A stretch of 64,000 nt of DNA from BOG-908 sp965198915. GTDB taxonomy: Bacteria > Pseudomonadota > Alphaproteobacteria > Acetobacterales > Acetobacteraceae. Positions 49,555-58,726 of this stretch are shown here, one piece after another. The stretch spans positions 620,001 through 684,000 of the forward strand of contig CBDAQC010000002.1 in NCBI GenBank assembly GCA_965198915.1. Direction: 5' to 3'. Positions within the stretch are counted from its first letter, which is position 1; every line of letters begins with the position of its first letter. Made by a program: the position numbers and the translations under genes. The notes beneath the pieces were generated by a model. It made no database searches, had not been told where the DNA came from, and saw only the letters and a program-made list of their open reading frames with translations.

Positions 49555-52218
49555 ATGTCGGCGGCGATTCGCGCCCATCCCGGACCGTATAGAACTGCGC
49601 TCGATCACCTTTGGCTGGGGCAAGATGCCGATGTCGCCCTCGCCGACCGGGACGCGCTGCTTCTGGCGGTGTTCGAGACGGATACCGTTGGGGTGACGGA
49701 GACGGACGCGGCCGACGGGCGTTTCCTGCGCGTCAACCGGCGGTTCTGCGAGATGAGCGGCCGTACCGAGGCGGAGCTGCTCGGCGGGTTGCGGCCGGAG
49801 GACATCGTGCGTCCGGATTTCCGCGCCGCCGCCGGCGAGGAGCGCCGGGCGGCCGTGCTTGCGCACGGACGATGGGACGCCGAGGTCTGCTACCTGCGAC
49901 CGGATGGCAGCGCAATCTGGGCGCGTGTCGGTGTCATCGTCTGCAGGCGTGGGCTGGACAGCCAGCCGTCCCGCCTGTTCGCGCTCGTCCAGGACATCAC
50001 CGGCAATCGTGCTGCCGAGGAGCGGCTGCATGAGAGCGAGGCGTTTTTGCGGCTGAGCATGGAGGCCGGCCATATCGGCACCTTCCGGCACAATTTCGTC
50101 ACCGGCCTGATAGAATGTGGCCCTGACGCGCGCGCCCTGCACGCATTGCCCGATGGATACGCGCCCGTCACCAACGAGGTCTGGATCAACACGATCCTGC
50201 CGGAGGACCGGGCGCGGCTGCGCGCCGAAGCGGCGGACGCGTTCGCGCAGGGTGTGGTGGACATCACCTACTATTACCGCATCCATCACCCTGTGCTCGG
50301 CCAGGTGCGCCACCTCGAGGTGCGTACGCGCTACAGCTACGGCGAAGGCGGACACGCCGAGTCGTCGATCGGGGTGGTGATCGACGTGACCGAAAGCCGG
50401 GAATCGCAGGCGCTGCTCAGCCTGAGCCTGGAGTTCGGCGGCATTGGCGATTTCCGCCACGATCTGGTGGCAGGTCTCGTCTATCTCGGCGCAAGCACGC
50501 GCGCCATGTACGGGTTTCCGCCCACCCGTGCGGTCATCACGTCCAAGGAATGGTTTGCCCAACTGCTGCCGGAGGAGGGTCCGCGCGTCCTGACCTATCT
50601 GCGGCAGGTGCTGGGGAGCGGCGAGCAGCACGCTGCCGTCGACTATCGCCTGCTGGTGGATGGACAGGTGCGGCACATCCAGGCCCGGGTCAGGATGGAG
50701 TATGGGCTGGACGGCACGCCGCTGCGCGGGCTGGGGGTGGTCATAGATGTGACCGAGCAGCGCGAGGCGGAAGCCAAGATCGTGCACATCGCGCACCACG
50801 ACGTGCTCACCGGCCTGCCGAACCGACTGTTGTTCAGCAAGGGACTTGCGACATTCGTGTCCCAGGCAAGCGAAAGGACGGGTGCCGGCAGCGGCTTCGC
50901 GATGCTCTGCCTCGATCTGGACCGCTTCAAGGAAGTAAACGACACGCTCGGGCATCACGTGGGGGACGCGTTGCTCTGCGAGGTGAGCAGGCGGCTGCAA
51001 GGCAGCCTTCGCAAGGGGGACCTGCTCGCCCGGCTGGGCGGTGACGAGTTTGCCATACTCGCGGCCTTCACTGACGGTCCGCAGGACATCAGCAATCTTG
51101 CGGAACGGCTGGTGCGCGTGCTGGCCGCGCCGTTCGAGATCGACGGTCAGATGGTGATGGCGGGCGCTAGCATCGGTATCGCACTCGCGCCGGCCGACAG
51201 CCTGGACGGGGATGCCCTGCTGCGATCGGCGGACCTCGCCTTGTATCGGGCGAAGGCTGAAGGACGGGGAGGGTGGCTGTTCTTCCGGCCGGAGATGAAC
51301 GCGCAGTCGCAGCTTCGCCGCAAGATGGAGCTCGATATGCGCCGCGCGATCGAGCAGAACGAGTTCGCGCTGTTCTACCAGCCGATCGTGAACATCGGCA
51401 CGCTCCGGGTGAGCGGGTTCGAGGCGCTGATACGCTGGCGCCATCCCGAGCAGGGCCTGATCGCACCGGACCGCTTCATACCCCTGGCCGAGGAGATCGG
51501 CCTGATCGTTCCGATTGGCGAGTGGGTGCTGGCGGAGGCGTGCCGCGAGGCGGCCTCGTGGCCAGCGGGCAAGATCGCCGTCAATCTCTCGCCGGCGCAG
51601 TTCGCCAGCCGCAGCCTGGTGGATGCCGTGACGGGAGCGCTGTGCCAATCCGGCCTGGAAGCGGCGCGGCTGGAACTGGAGATCACAGAGACGGTGATGC
51701 TGCGGGATACCGAGGAGACGCTTGCCACACTGCACCGGTTGAAATCGCTCGGCGTGCGTATCGCGATGGACGATTTCGGGACCGGCTACTCGTCCCTGAG
51801 CTACCTGCAACGATTTCCTTTCGACAAGGTGAAGATCGATCGCTGTTTCATTGAGCAGCTTGGGGTCTCCCGCCAGAGCGAGCCGATCGTGCGCGCCGTG
51901 GTCAGCTTGTGCGACGGTCTGGAGATGGTGACTACGGCGGAAGGCGTGGAGACTGCCGACCAGCTCTGCCGGCTGGCCGCGGCGGGATGCCAGCAGGCGC
52001 AGGGCTACCTGTTCAGCAAGCCCAGGCCGGCTGGCGAAATCGCAGAAAGCGTCTGTCAGATCGAGCAGCTGGCGCGGCTTGATGCTTGGGGACTAATGCG
52101 TTTCCGGACGCAGCCGGATGCGAGTGACACTGCTGCGTCGCTATGGTCTTGCGGCTCCCAAGGCGCAGCGAGAGCGCGAGCAGGACTATTCCGGTTAACG
52201 AAAAAAGCCGAGAAGTAG
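49555..52218 (+). CDS. PAS-GGDEF-EAL cyclic-di-GMP signalling protein
   Basis: 887 residues, cytosolic. Three PAS-type sensor domains (about 40-160, 165-285, 295-405), the first two linked by coiled-coil-like ends (ITGNRAAEERL, DVTESRESQAL). The GGDEF domain follows (about 420-575) with an intact GGDEF (495-499) and the DRFKEVNDTLGHHVGD block. The EAL domain (about 590-840) has EAL at 623-625, an ITETVMLRD metal motif, MDDFGTGYSSLSYL and KIDRCFI. Both activities could be real, although hybrids often use one. The start has GGAG about nine bases upstream. It converges on hutU with only 24 bases between stops. Confidence 0.93.
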   Translation: MSAAIRAHPGPYRTALDHLWLGQDADVALADRDALLLAVFETDTVGVTETDAADGRFLRVNRRFCEMSGRTEAELLGGLRPEDIVRPDFRAAAGEERRAAVLAHGRWDAEVCYLRPDGSAIWARVGVIVCRRGLDSQPSRLFALVQDITGNRAAEERLHESEAFLRLSMEAGHIGTFRHNFVTGLIECGPDARALHALPDGYAPVTNEVWINTILPEDRARLRAEAADAFAQGVVDITYYYRIHHPVLGQVRHLEVRTRYSYGEGGHAESSIGVVIDVTESRESQALLSLSLEFGGIGDFRHDLVAGLVYLGASTRAMYGFPPTRAVITSKEWFAQLLPEEGPRVLTYLRQVLGSGEQHAAVDYRLLVDGQVRHIQARVRMEYGLDGTPLRGLGVVIDVTEQREAEAKIVHIAHHDVLTGLPNRLLFSKGLATFVSQASERTGAGSGFAMLCLDLDRFKEVNDTLGHHVGDALLCEVSRRLQGSLRKGDLLARLGGDEFAILAAFTDGPQDISNLAERLVRVLAAPFEIDGQMVMAGASIGIALAPADSLDGDALLRSADLALYRAKAEGRGGWLFFRPEMNAQSQLRRKMELDMRRAIEQNEFALFYQPIVNIGTLRVSGFEALIRWRHPEQGLIAPDRFIPLAEEIGLIVPIGEWVLAEACREAASWPAGKIAVNLSPAQFASRSLVDAVTGALCQSGLEAARLELEITETVMLRDTEETLATLHRLKSLGVRIAMDDFGTGYSSLSYLQRFPFDKVKIDRCFIEQLGVSRQSEPIVRAVVSLCDGLEMVTTAEGVETADQLCRLAAAGCQQAQGYLFSKPRPAGEIAESVCQIEQLARLDAWGLMRFRTQPDASDTAASLWSCGSQGAARARAGLFRLTKKAEK

Positions 52219-52242
52219 CCCGCCGGCATTGGCGGTTGCCTG

Positions 52243-53925
52243 TCAAGAACCCTGTGCCTTGCCGTGATTTCCGCCGAGCATCGGCAGATCGAGATCGAAC
52301 CGCCGAGCGCACGCGATGGCGCGTTCGTAGCCGGCGTCCGCGTGGCGCATGACGCCGCTGGCGGGGTCGTTCCACAGCACGCGTTCCAGACGGCGGTCGG
52401 CGTCCTCGGTGCCGTCGCAGACGATGACCATGCCGCTGTGCTGGCTGTATCCCATGCCGACGCCGCCGCCGTGGTGCAGCGAGACCCAGGTGGCGCCGCT
52501 GGCGGTGTTGAGCAGCGCGTTCAGCAGGGGCCAGTCGCTGACGGCGTCCGAGCCGTCGGCCATCGCTTCGGTCTCGCGGTTGGGACTGGCGACGCTGCCG
52601 CTGTCCAGATGGTCGCGGCCGATGACGATGGGCGCGCGCACGCGGCCGGTGCGGACGAGGTCGTTGAAGGCGAGGCCCACGCGATGGCGGTCACCCAGGC
52701 CGAGCCAGCAGATGCGGGCGGGCAGGCCCTGGAAGCGGATGCGGGTGCGGGCGTGGGTGAGCCAGGTGTGCAGCGCGGTGTCGTGCGGCATAAGGGCGGC
52801 GACCGTCTCGTCGGTGACGCGTATGTCGTCCGGGTCGCCGGAGAGGGCGACCCAGCGGAACGGGCCGCGGCCTTCGCAGAACAGGGGGCGGATATAGGCG
52901 GGGACGAAGCCCGGGAAATCGAACGCGTCGGCCAGGCCTTCGTCGCGGGCGACCTGACGTATGTTGTTGCCGTAGTCGACCGTGGGGATGCCGGCGCGAT
53001 GGAAGCCGAGCATGGCTTCGACGTGGCGCCGCATGGAGGCGCGCGCGGCGGCGGCGACCGCGGCGGGGTCGGTGTGACGGCGGTCTTCCCATTCGGCGAC
53101 GGTCCAGCCGGCGGGCAGGTAGCCATTCGTGGGGTCGTGGGCGGAGGTCTGGTCCGTGACGACGTCCGGGCGTATGCCGCGGGCGAGGATTTCGGGGAAC
53201 AGCTCGGCGGCGTTGCCCAGCAGGCCGACCGAGACGGGTTTGCCGGTCAGGCGCGCGCGGTCGAGCATCGCCAGGGCCTCGTCGAGCGTGGCGGCCTGGA
53301 CGTCCAGGTAGGCGGTCTCCAGGCGTTTCTCGATGCGGCTCTGCTGGGCTTCGATGGCGAGCATGGAGGCGCCGGCCAGGGTGGCGGCGAGCGGCTGCGC
53401 GCCGCCCATGCCGCCCAGGCCCGCGGTGAGTATCCAGCGGCCGGCGAGCGAGCCGCCGAAATGCTGGCGGCCGATTTCGACAAAGGTTTCGTAGGTGCCT
53501 TGGACGATGCCCTGGCTGCCGATGTAGATCCAGGAGCCTGCCGTCATCTGGCCGTACATCATCAGGCCGAGGCGATCGAGGTGGGAGAAGTGCTCCCACG
53601 TGGCCCAATGGGGGACCAGGTTGGAGTTGGCGATCAGCACGCGCGGCGCGTTGGCGTGGGTGCGGAAGATGCCGGCGGGCTTGCCGGACTGGACGAGCAG
53701 GGTGTCCTCGTCCGACAGCGTGGTGAGAGCGGCGACGATGGCGTCGTAGCACGGCCAGTTGCGGGCGGCGCGGCCGATGCCGCCATAGACGACGAGGTCT
53801 TCCGGGCGTTCGGCCACGTCAGGATCCAGGTTGTTCATCAGCATGCGCAGTGGCGCTTCGGTCTGCCAGGAGCGGGCGGTGAGCTTGCTTCCGGTAGCGG
53901 CGCGTATCTGGCGTAGATTTTTCAT
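52243..53925 (-). CDS. hutU: Urocanate hydratase
   Basis: 560 residues, the usual length. It converts urocanate to imidazolone propionate with tightly bound NAD. Family blocks: LRMLMNNLDPDVAERPEDLV, GIGRAARNW, TLSDEDTLLVQSGKPAG, QGTYETFVEIGRQHFGG, TAGLGGMGGAQPLAAT, EIDQSRIEKR-like region (here EAQQSRIEKR), DQTSAHDP, ADAGYERA and FHRAGIPTVDYGNNIR. The start is ATG 53925 (MKNLRQIRAATG); upstream codons run into the A/T repeat pair. It is not next to hutH as in most hut operons. Confidence 0.96.
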   Translation of the reverse strand: MKNLRQIRAATGSKLTARSWQTEAPLRMLMNNLDPDVAERPEDLVVYGGIGRAARNWPCYDAIVAALTTLSDEDTLLVQSGKPAGIFRTHANAPRVLIANSNLVPHWATWEHFSHLDRLGLMMYGQMTAGSWIYIGSQGIVQGTYETFVEIGRQHFGGSLAGRWILTAGLGGMGGAQPLAATLAGASMLAIEAQQSRIEKRLETAYLDVQAATLDEALAMLDRARLTGKPVSVGLLGNAAELFPEILARGIRPDVVTDQTSAHDPTNGYLPAGWTVAEWEDRRHTDPAAVAAAARASMRRHVEAMLGFHRAGIPTVDYGNNIRQVARDEGLADAFDFPGFVPAYIRPLFCEGRGPFRWVALSGDPDDIRVTDETVAALMPHDTALHTWLTHARTRIRFQGLPARICWLGLGDRHRVGLAFNDLVRTGRVRAPIVIGRDHLDSGSVASPNRETEAMADGSDAVSDWPLLNALLNTASGATWVSLHHGGGVGMGYSQHSGMVIVCDGTEDADRRLERVLWNDPASGVMRHADAGYERAIACARRFDLDLPMLGGNHGKAQGS

Positions 53926-53956
53926 CTGCTTGCGCCTTTGGTTTCGGGTGCGATCA

Positions 53957-54008
53957 AGGAAGAAAGCAGTCCTTTTTTGAAAAAAAGGACCAAAAAACTT
54001 TTGTTCCC
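53957..54008 (+). repeat. A/T hairpin repeat, copy H1 (left half of an inverted pair)
   Basis: Near-perfect copy: AGAAAGCA, GTCC-T6-G-A7-GGAC, CAAAAAACTTTTG, TTCC, then CGCATTTGCGG. It begins about 30 bases before the hutU start codon on the minus strand. Confidence 0.92.
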
Positions 54009-54065
54009 CACGCATTTGCGGCGGCTGCGTGCTCTAAGGATAGATCGCGGCTATCGACACACCGC

Positions 54066-54116
54066 AGGAAAACAAGTTTTTTTTCTTTTTTTCAGAAAAG
54101 AAGATCTCCCTTCCTT
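54066..54116 (-). repeat. A/T hairpin repeat, copy H2 (right half of an inverted pair)
   Basis: Degenerate inverted copy: GGAAAAC, AAGTTTTTTTTC, hairpin CTTTTTTTC-AGAAAAGAAG, TCCCTTCC. It ends about 20 bases before the YeiH start. The spacer between H1 and H2 is only about 57 bp, the shortest of the pairs. Confidence 0.78.
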
Positions 54117-54135
54117 TCCAGGTCAGGAACAACGC

Positions 54136-55188
54136 GTGCTCCCCGTTACTCGTGTGCTGCCGGGCCTGGCACTGTGCCTTCTGGTCACGCTCGCCGCCAC
54201 CGCCCTCCAGTTCGCCGAGACGCGGATCGCAGGAGAGGCATATCTGGAGGCGCTGGTGCTGGCGATCCTGCTTGGTGTGGCAATACGCACAGTCTGGACG
54301 CCTGGGCCGCGCTGGCATGCGGGTATCGCCTTCAGCGCAAGGTTTCTGCTGGAAGCGGCGGTCGTCCTGCTGGGCGCCTCGGTCAGCGCGCGCACTGTGC
54401 TGGCACTGGGGCCGGCGCTGCTGGGCGGCATTGTGCTGGTGGTGGCTGTCGCGATCATGACGAGCTACGCCATCGGCCGGCTGCTGGGGTTGAAGCAGCG
54501 CATGGCTATCCTGGTGGCGTGTGGCAATTCGATCTGCGGCAACTCGGCGATCGCCGCGGTCGCTCCGGTGATCGGGGCGGATGGCGACGACGTCGCTTCC
54601 TCGATCGCGTTCACTGCCGTGCTTGGCGTGATCGTGGTGCTGCTGCTGCCGCTGCTGGTGCCGGTCCTGCTGCTGTCGCTGACGCAATACGGCGTGCTGG
54701 CGGGGCTGACCGTCTATGCGGTGCCGCAGGTGCTGGCGGCGACGCTGCCGATCGGCGCGTTGAGCAATCAGGTCGGCACCGTGGTGAAACTGGTGCGCGT
54801 GCTGATGCTGGGGCCGGTGGTGCTTTGCCTTTCGCTGCTGACCAGGCGGTTGCGGGACGAGGCTGAGGCCGTGGCGCCCGGGGTGTTGGCGGGCGACCGC
54901 CCGGCGCAAGGCGGGCCTGCTTTGCGCGAGCTGGTGCCGTGGTTCATCGTGGGTTTCCTGGCGGTCCTGGCATTGCGTTCGCTGGGAGTGATCCCGGTGG
55001 CGCTGCTGCTGCCGGTCAAAACGGTGGCCGCGGTGCTGACGACGGTCTCGATGGCGGCGCTTGGGCTGGGCGTGGACGTACGCGTGGTGGCAAAGGCCGG
55101 GCTGCGGGTGACGGCGGCCGTCACTCTGTCGTTGATTGTGCTTGGCGGGATCAGCCTGGGGCTCATCCGGCTGCTCGGCATTGCATGA
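54136..55188 (+). CDS. YeiH family putative sulfate exporter
   Basis: 350 residues with about ten membrane helices in the YeiH/UPF0324 family, sometimes called a putative sulfate exporter. Conserved elements: LVLAILLGVAIRT, LLEAAVVLLGASVS, ILVACGNSICGNSAIAAVAPV (the signature CGxSICGxSA-like loop) and VKLVRVLMLGPVVL. GTG 54136 is used because the upstream frame reads through the A/T repeat. Divergent from hutU. True substrate unknown. Confidence 0.88.
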   Translation: MLPVTRVLPGLALCLLVTLAATALQFAETRIAGEAYLEALVLAILLGVAIRTVWTPGPRWHAGIAFSARFLLEAAVVLLGASVSARTVLALGPALLGGIVLVVAVAIMTSYAIGRLLGLKQRMAILVACGNSICGNSAIAAVAPVIGADGDDVASSIAFTAVLGVIVVLLLPLLVPVLLLSLTQYGVLAGLTVYAVPQVLAATLPIGALSNQVGTVVKLVRVLMLGPVVLCLSLLTRRLRDEAEAVAPGVLAGDRPAQGGPALRELVPWFIVGFLAVLALRSLGVIPVALLLPVKTVAAVLTTVSMAALGLGVDVRVVAKAGLRVTAAVTLSLIVLGGISLGLIRLLGIA

Positions 55189-55297
55189 TCGCGGGCTGAC
55201 GATGCGACGTCATGTCACGAACTGGACGTGCACAAGGCAGGGTGGATCCGGTGGCGCGCTTGGTTGGGCGCAGCGGCTGCGATTGGCGCCATGGCGC

Positions 55298-55738
55298 TCA
55301 GACAACGAGCAGCAGCAGCGGAAGCGCACACCCGGCAGCGAGAAGGGCGAGGGTGGCTGTCCTTCCGCGTGGCCTGGTGAGCGCGATCCAGATGCCGAAG
55401 ACCGTCGATACAACGAGGCCGAGCGCCACCACGAGGAAGAACCATTTCAGGAGGTAGGTGGACACCGCGGGCTGCCCGTCTGCGTCCGGCGGAGGCGGGC
55501 CGGGCGGTGACGGGTGTTCGGCCGCTGCGGGCGGCGATGGCCGGTCGTGATCCAGCTCGAACGCCTGGTCCTTGTGCAGGCGGCCCAGTTTCTCGACGAT
55601 CTGGGCAGGGTGATAGCCGTCATGCGCCTCGTGCAGATTGAATAACTGCAAGGAGCCGGTGAGGGCGAAGAAGATGACGCTGGGTGCAATGAAAGCGCCG
55701 AGATAGCCGTGCCATTGACGCAGCAGCAATGGATTCAT
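55298..55738 (-). CDS. PepSY-like two-helix membrane protein
   Basis: 146 residues. Start MNPLLLRQWHGYLGAFIAPSV resembles PepSY-associated TM proteins (membrane helix about 10-32), then a short periplasmic region (LHEAHDGYHPAQIVEKLGRL) with a Pro-rich linker, and a second and third hydrophobic segment near the C terminus. It is shorter than typical PepSY-TM proteins, retaining about one module. Some relatives assist metal or ferric reductases. It lies between yeiH and the hybrid kinase on the opposite strand. Confidence 0.6.
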   Translation of the reverse strand: MNPLLLRQWHGYLGAFIAPSVIFFALTGSLQLFNLHEAHDGYHPAQIVEKLGRLHKDQAFELDHDRPSPPAAAEHPSPPGPPPPDADGQPAVSTYLLKWFFLVVALGLVVSTVFGIWIALTRPRGRTATLALLAAGCALPLLLLVV

Positions 55739-56006
55739 CAATCGATCCTTGGGAGAGAACTGCGGACGACACCGGCCACCGAATTTCGTCCGGAACAAAG
55801 ACTTGTGGCAACAGGAGTTTTGGTTCTGCTTCGCCGGACAGCGCCACCCGCTCCCGGTTGACGGGTGATTGAGACCCGCGCTGACAGAGCGGAACCGCCG
55901 CTGACAGCCAGGTGGCCAACATCGAGGGCGCTTGCAACGCAGGACCAAATCGACAACACCAGAGGAGACTTCCGCCCGCCGTGGAAGCAGGCCGAAGGTG
56001 CGCGGT

Positions 56007-58640
56007 GTGGTGGACAACGATCAGGAGCCTGGGTCCGACACCGGCGCCAGGCTGGCTGCCCTGGACAGCTACGCCATATTGGACACGCCGGCCGAGAAAG
56101 GGTTCGACGATGTCGTGTTCCTCGCCTCCCGGATCTGCGAGACGCCGGTGGCGCTGGTCAGTCTGGTGGCTTTGGACCGGCAATGGTTCAAGGCAAGGCT
56201 GGGCTTCGAATCCTGCGAGACGCCGCTCGACCAATCGGTGTGCGCCCATGCGCTGCGACAGAACGAAACGCTCGTCATCCCCGACCTGATGCTGGACCCG
56301 AGGACACGCGACAACGCGCTGGTCACGGGCGCGCCGTTCATCCGGTTCTATGCGGGTGCCCTGTTGCAGGCGGCGGGGGAACCGCCGGTGGGCACGCTGT
56401 GCGCCATAGACACCGTGCCGCGGCCCGAGGGGCTTACGGACGTTCAGCTGGCGGGCCTGGAGGCGCTGGCACGGCAGGTGACGCGGCAGATGGAGCTGCG
56501 CCGGCTGCTGGTGCAGCATGCCGAGGCGAGCCGCGCGCGGGAGCGGCTGGAGGCAGCGGACAGAGACCGGCTGGACAGGGCGGCGCGCCGACGCCAGGGC
56601 TTGCTGGAGTTGGGCGACCGGCTGGGCGGAAGCGCCGATGCCGCGGCGATGGGTTACGCTGCGGCAGAGATCGCGGGACGCACGCTGGCCGGGAGCGTTG
56701 CCGGCTACGCGACATTGAGCGCCGACGGCACGCAGGCGAGCGTGATCCGGGATTGGACCGCGCCTGGTGCGGCCAGCCTCTCCGGGGTTCACCGGATGCG
56801 CGACCTGGGAAGCTATGTCGATGACCTGCGGCGCGGCGACACGGTTGCCATCGACGACGTGAGCGCCGATCCGCGCACCGCGGCGGGAGTGGCCGCGCTG
56901 CACGGCCTGGGCGTGCGCTCGTTCGTCAACTTGCCGTTGGCGGAGCAGGGCCGGCTGGTTGCGGCCTTCTTCGTGGTCAGGGCGGATGTGCACCGCTGGA
57001 CCGCGGACGAGCTGAGCTTCGTGCGCGAGGCGGCCGAACGGACGCGGGCGGCGATCGAACGCCGGCGGGCGGAGGACGCGCTTCGCGACCTCGCGGCCTC
57101 TCTGGAGCGGCAGGTGGTGGACCGCACGGCGGACCGCAACCGGCTGTGGCGGCTGTCGACCGACGTGATGCTGGTGGCGCAGTTCGACGGCACCATGGTT
57201 GCAGTGAATCCGGCCTGGACGACGCTGCTGGGCTGGAGTGAGGCCGAGCTGGTGGGACGCAGCCTGTTTGGGCTGGTGCATCCGGACGACCGCATTGCCA
57301 CGCGTGAGGGCGCGAAAACCCTCGAAGAGGGACACACGCTGCTCAGGTTTGAGAACCGCTACCGGCACCGGGACGGCGACTATCGCTGGATTAGCTGGAC
57401 CGTGGTGCCCGGCGAGGCGCTGATACATGCGGTGGGGCGGGATGTGACCGCGGAGAAAGCGCAGGCGCGCGCGCTTGCCGAGGCGGAGACACGGCTGCGA
57501 CAGAGCCAGAAGATGGAGGCGGTGGGGCAGCTTACCGGCGGGCTGGCGCATGATTTCAACAACCTGCTGACGGGTATCGCCGGTAGCCTGGAGCTGTTGC
57601 AGACACGGGTGGCGCAGGGGCGGCTGGGCGAGCTCGACCGGTTCGTGACGATGGCGCAAGGCGCTGCCGCCAGGGCGGCCGCGCTGACGCAGCGGCTGTT
57701 GGCGTTCTCGCGCCAGCAGGCGCTGGACCCGCGGCCTACGGACCTGAACCGGCTGGTGGCCGGCATGGAGGATCTGGTGCGGCGGACGGTGGGGCCGCAG
57801 ATCACCATCGAGACGGTTGCCGGAACCGGGTTGTGGACCGTTTTCTGCGATCAGGGGCAGTTGGAGAATGCGCTGCTGAACCTGTGTATCAACGCACGTG
57901 ACGCCATGCCGGGGGGCGGCAAGGTGACGATCGAGACCGCGAACCTGGTCCTGGACGGGGGCGAGGCGGAGGCGCGCGACCTGCCGGCCGGGAGTTACGT
58001 GGCGCTGCGCGTGAGCGATAGCGGGACGGGCATGCCGCCCGACGTCATCGCCCGGGCGTTCGACCCGTTCTTCACCACCAAGCCGGCGGGACAGGGGACC
58101 GGGCTGGGGCTTTCCATGATCTACGGCTTTGCGCGGCAATCCGGCGGGCAGGCGCGCATACGCAGCGAAGTGGGACAGGGTACCACGGTATCCATCACGT
58201 TGCCGCGGCATGCCGGAGCGGCCGAGATGCCGGTGACGGCGGTGCGGCCCGCCGCGGCGCCGCGTGGGGAACGCGGCGAAGCGGTGCTGATCGTGGACGA
58301 CGAGCAGAGCGTGAGGCTGCTGGTGGGCGAGGTTCTGCGGGACCTTGGCTACGCGGCGCTGGAGGCGGTGGACGGGGCGGCGGCGCTGCGTGTGCTGCGG
58401 TCCGACGCGCGGATCGACCTGCTGGTGACCGATGTGGGGCTGCCGGGCGGCCTGAACGGGCGGCAGGTGGCGGAGGCCGGGCGGCTTGCGCGGCCTGGGC
58501 TGAAGGTTCTGTTCATCACCGGGTTCGCGGAGAACGCGGTGCTGAACCATGCGCATCTCGATCCGGACACGCAGATGATGAGCAAGCCGTTTGCCCTGGA
58601 GGCGCTGGCGAGCCGGGTGGCGGCGCTGATCGGGCGGTAG
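56007..58640 (+). CDS. GAF-GAF-PAS hybrid histidine kinase
   Basis: About 877 residues. N-terminal GAF domain (about 20-165: GFDDVVFLASRICETPVALVSL, DQSVCAHAL), a second GAF (about 215-365: MRDLGSYVDDLRRG), a PAS (about 395-490) and a HisKA/HATPase core with His515 in LAHDFNNLLTG, NALLNLCINARDAMPGGGK-type N box, GTGLGLSM. A receiver domain follows (Asp809, Lys860). From the second GAF to the end it is strikingly similar to the LOV kinase at 16374, but it has no LOV domain. GTG 56007 has GAAGG eight bases upstream; GTG 56010 and TTG 55932 are alternatives. Confidence 0.9.
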   Translation: MVDNDQEPGSDTGARLAALDSYAILDTPAEKGFDDVVFLASRICETPVALVSLVALDRQWFKARLGFESCETPLDQSVCAHALRQNETLVIPDLMLDPRTRDNALVTGAPFIRFYAGALLQAAGEPPVGTLCAIDTVPRPEGLTDVQLAGLEALARQVTRQMELRRLLVQHAEASRARERLEAADRDRLDRAARRRQGLLELGDRLGGSADAAAMGYAAAEIAGRTLAGSVAGYATLSADGTQASVIRDWTAPGAASLSGVHRMRDLGSYVDDLRRGDTVAIDDVSADPRTAAGVAALHGLGVRSFVNLPLAEQGRLVAAFFVVRADVHRWTADELSFVREAAERTRAAIERRRAEDALRDLAASLERQVVDRTADRNRLWRLSTDVMLVAQFDGTMVAVNPAWTTLLGWSEAELVGRSLFGLVHPDDRIATREGAKTLEEGHTLLRFENRYRHRDGDYRWISWTVVPGEALIHAVGRDVTAEKAQARALAEAETRLRQSQKMEAVGQLTGGLAHDFNNLLTGIAGSLELLQTRVAQGRLGELDRFVTMAQGAAARAAALTQRLLAFSRQQALDPRPTDLNRLVAGMEDLVRRTVGPQITIETVAGTGLWTVFCDQGQLENALLNLCINARDAMPGGGKVTIETANLVLDGGEAEARDLPAGSYVALRVSDSGTGMPPDVIARAFDPFFTTKPAGQGTGLGLSMIYGFARQSGGQARIRSEVGQGTTVSITLPRHAGAAEMPVTAVRPAAAPRGERGEAVLIVDDEQSVRLLVGEVLRDLGYAALEAVDGAAALRVLRSDARIDLLVTDVGLPGGLNGRQVAEAGRLARPGLKVLFITGFAENAVLNHAHLDPDTQMMSKPFALEALASRVAALIGR

Positions 58641-58673
58641 CGGACTCCTTGGCTGGGAATGGATGAAGCGGTT

Positions 58674-58703
58674 GCAGAGGCCCAGGCGGTCCTGGGCCTC
58701 TGC
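58674..58703. terminator. Strong stem-loop between converging genes
   Basis: Perfect 13-bp stem GCAGAGGCCCAGG / CCTGGGCCTCTGC with CGGT loop, 33 bases after the kinase stop. It serves both this gene (+) and the secreted hydrolase (-). No U-tract, so possibly rho-assisted. Confidence 0.6.
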
Positions 58704-58726
58704 GACGCTGCCTTGCGGCTGGTGCT

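Noticed and set aside
49093..51810. Long minus-strand frame opposite the GGDEF-EAL gene (905 codons)
   Set aside because: Arg/His/Gln-rich residues typical of the antisense of a GC-rich gene; no motifs and no start.
2467..54116. A CRISPR array made of the A/T repeats
   Set aside because: Copies are kilobases apart, in both orientations and without uniform spacers; no cas genes are present.
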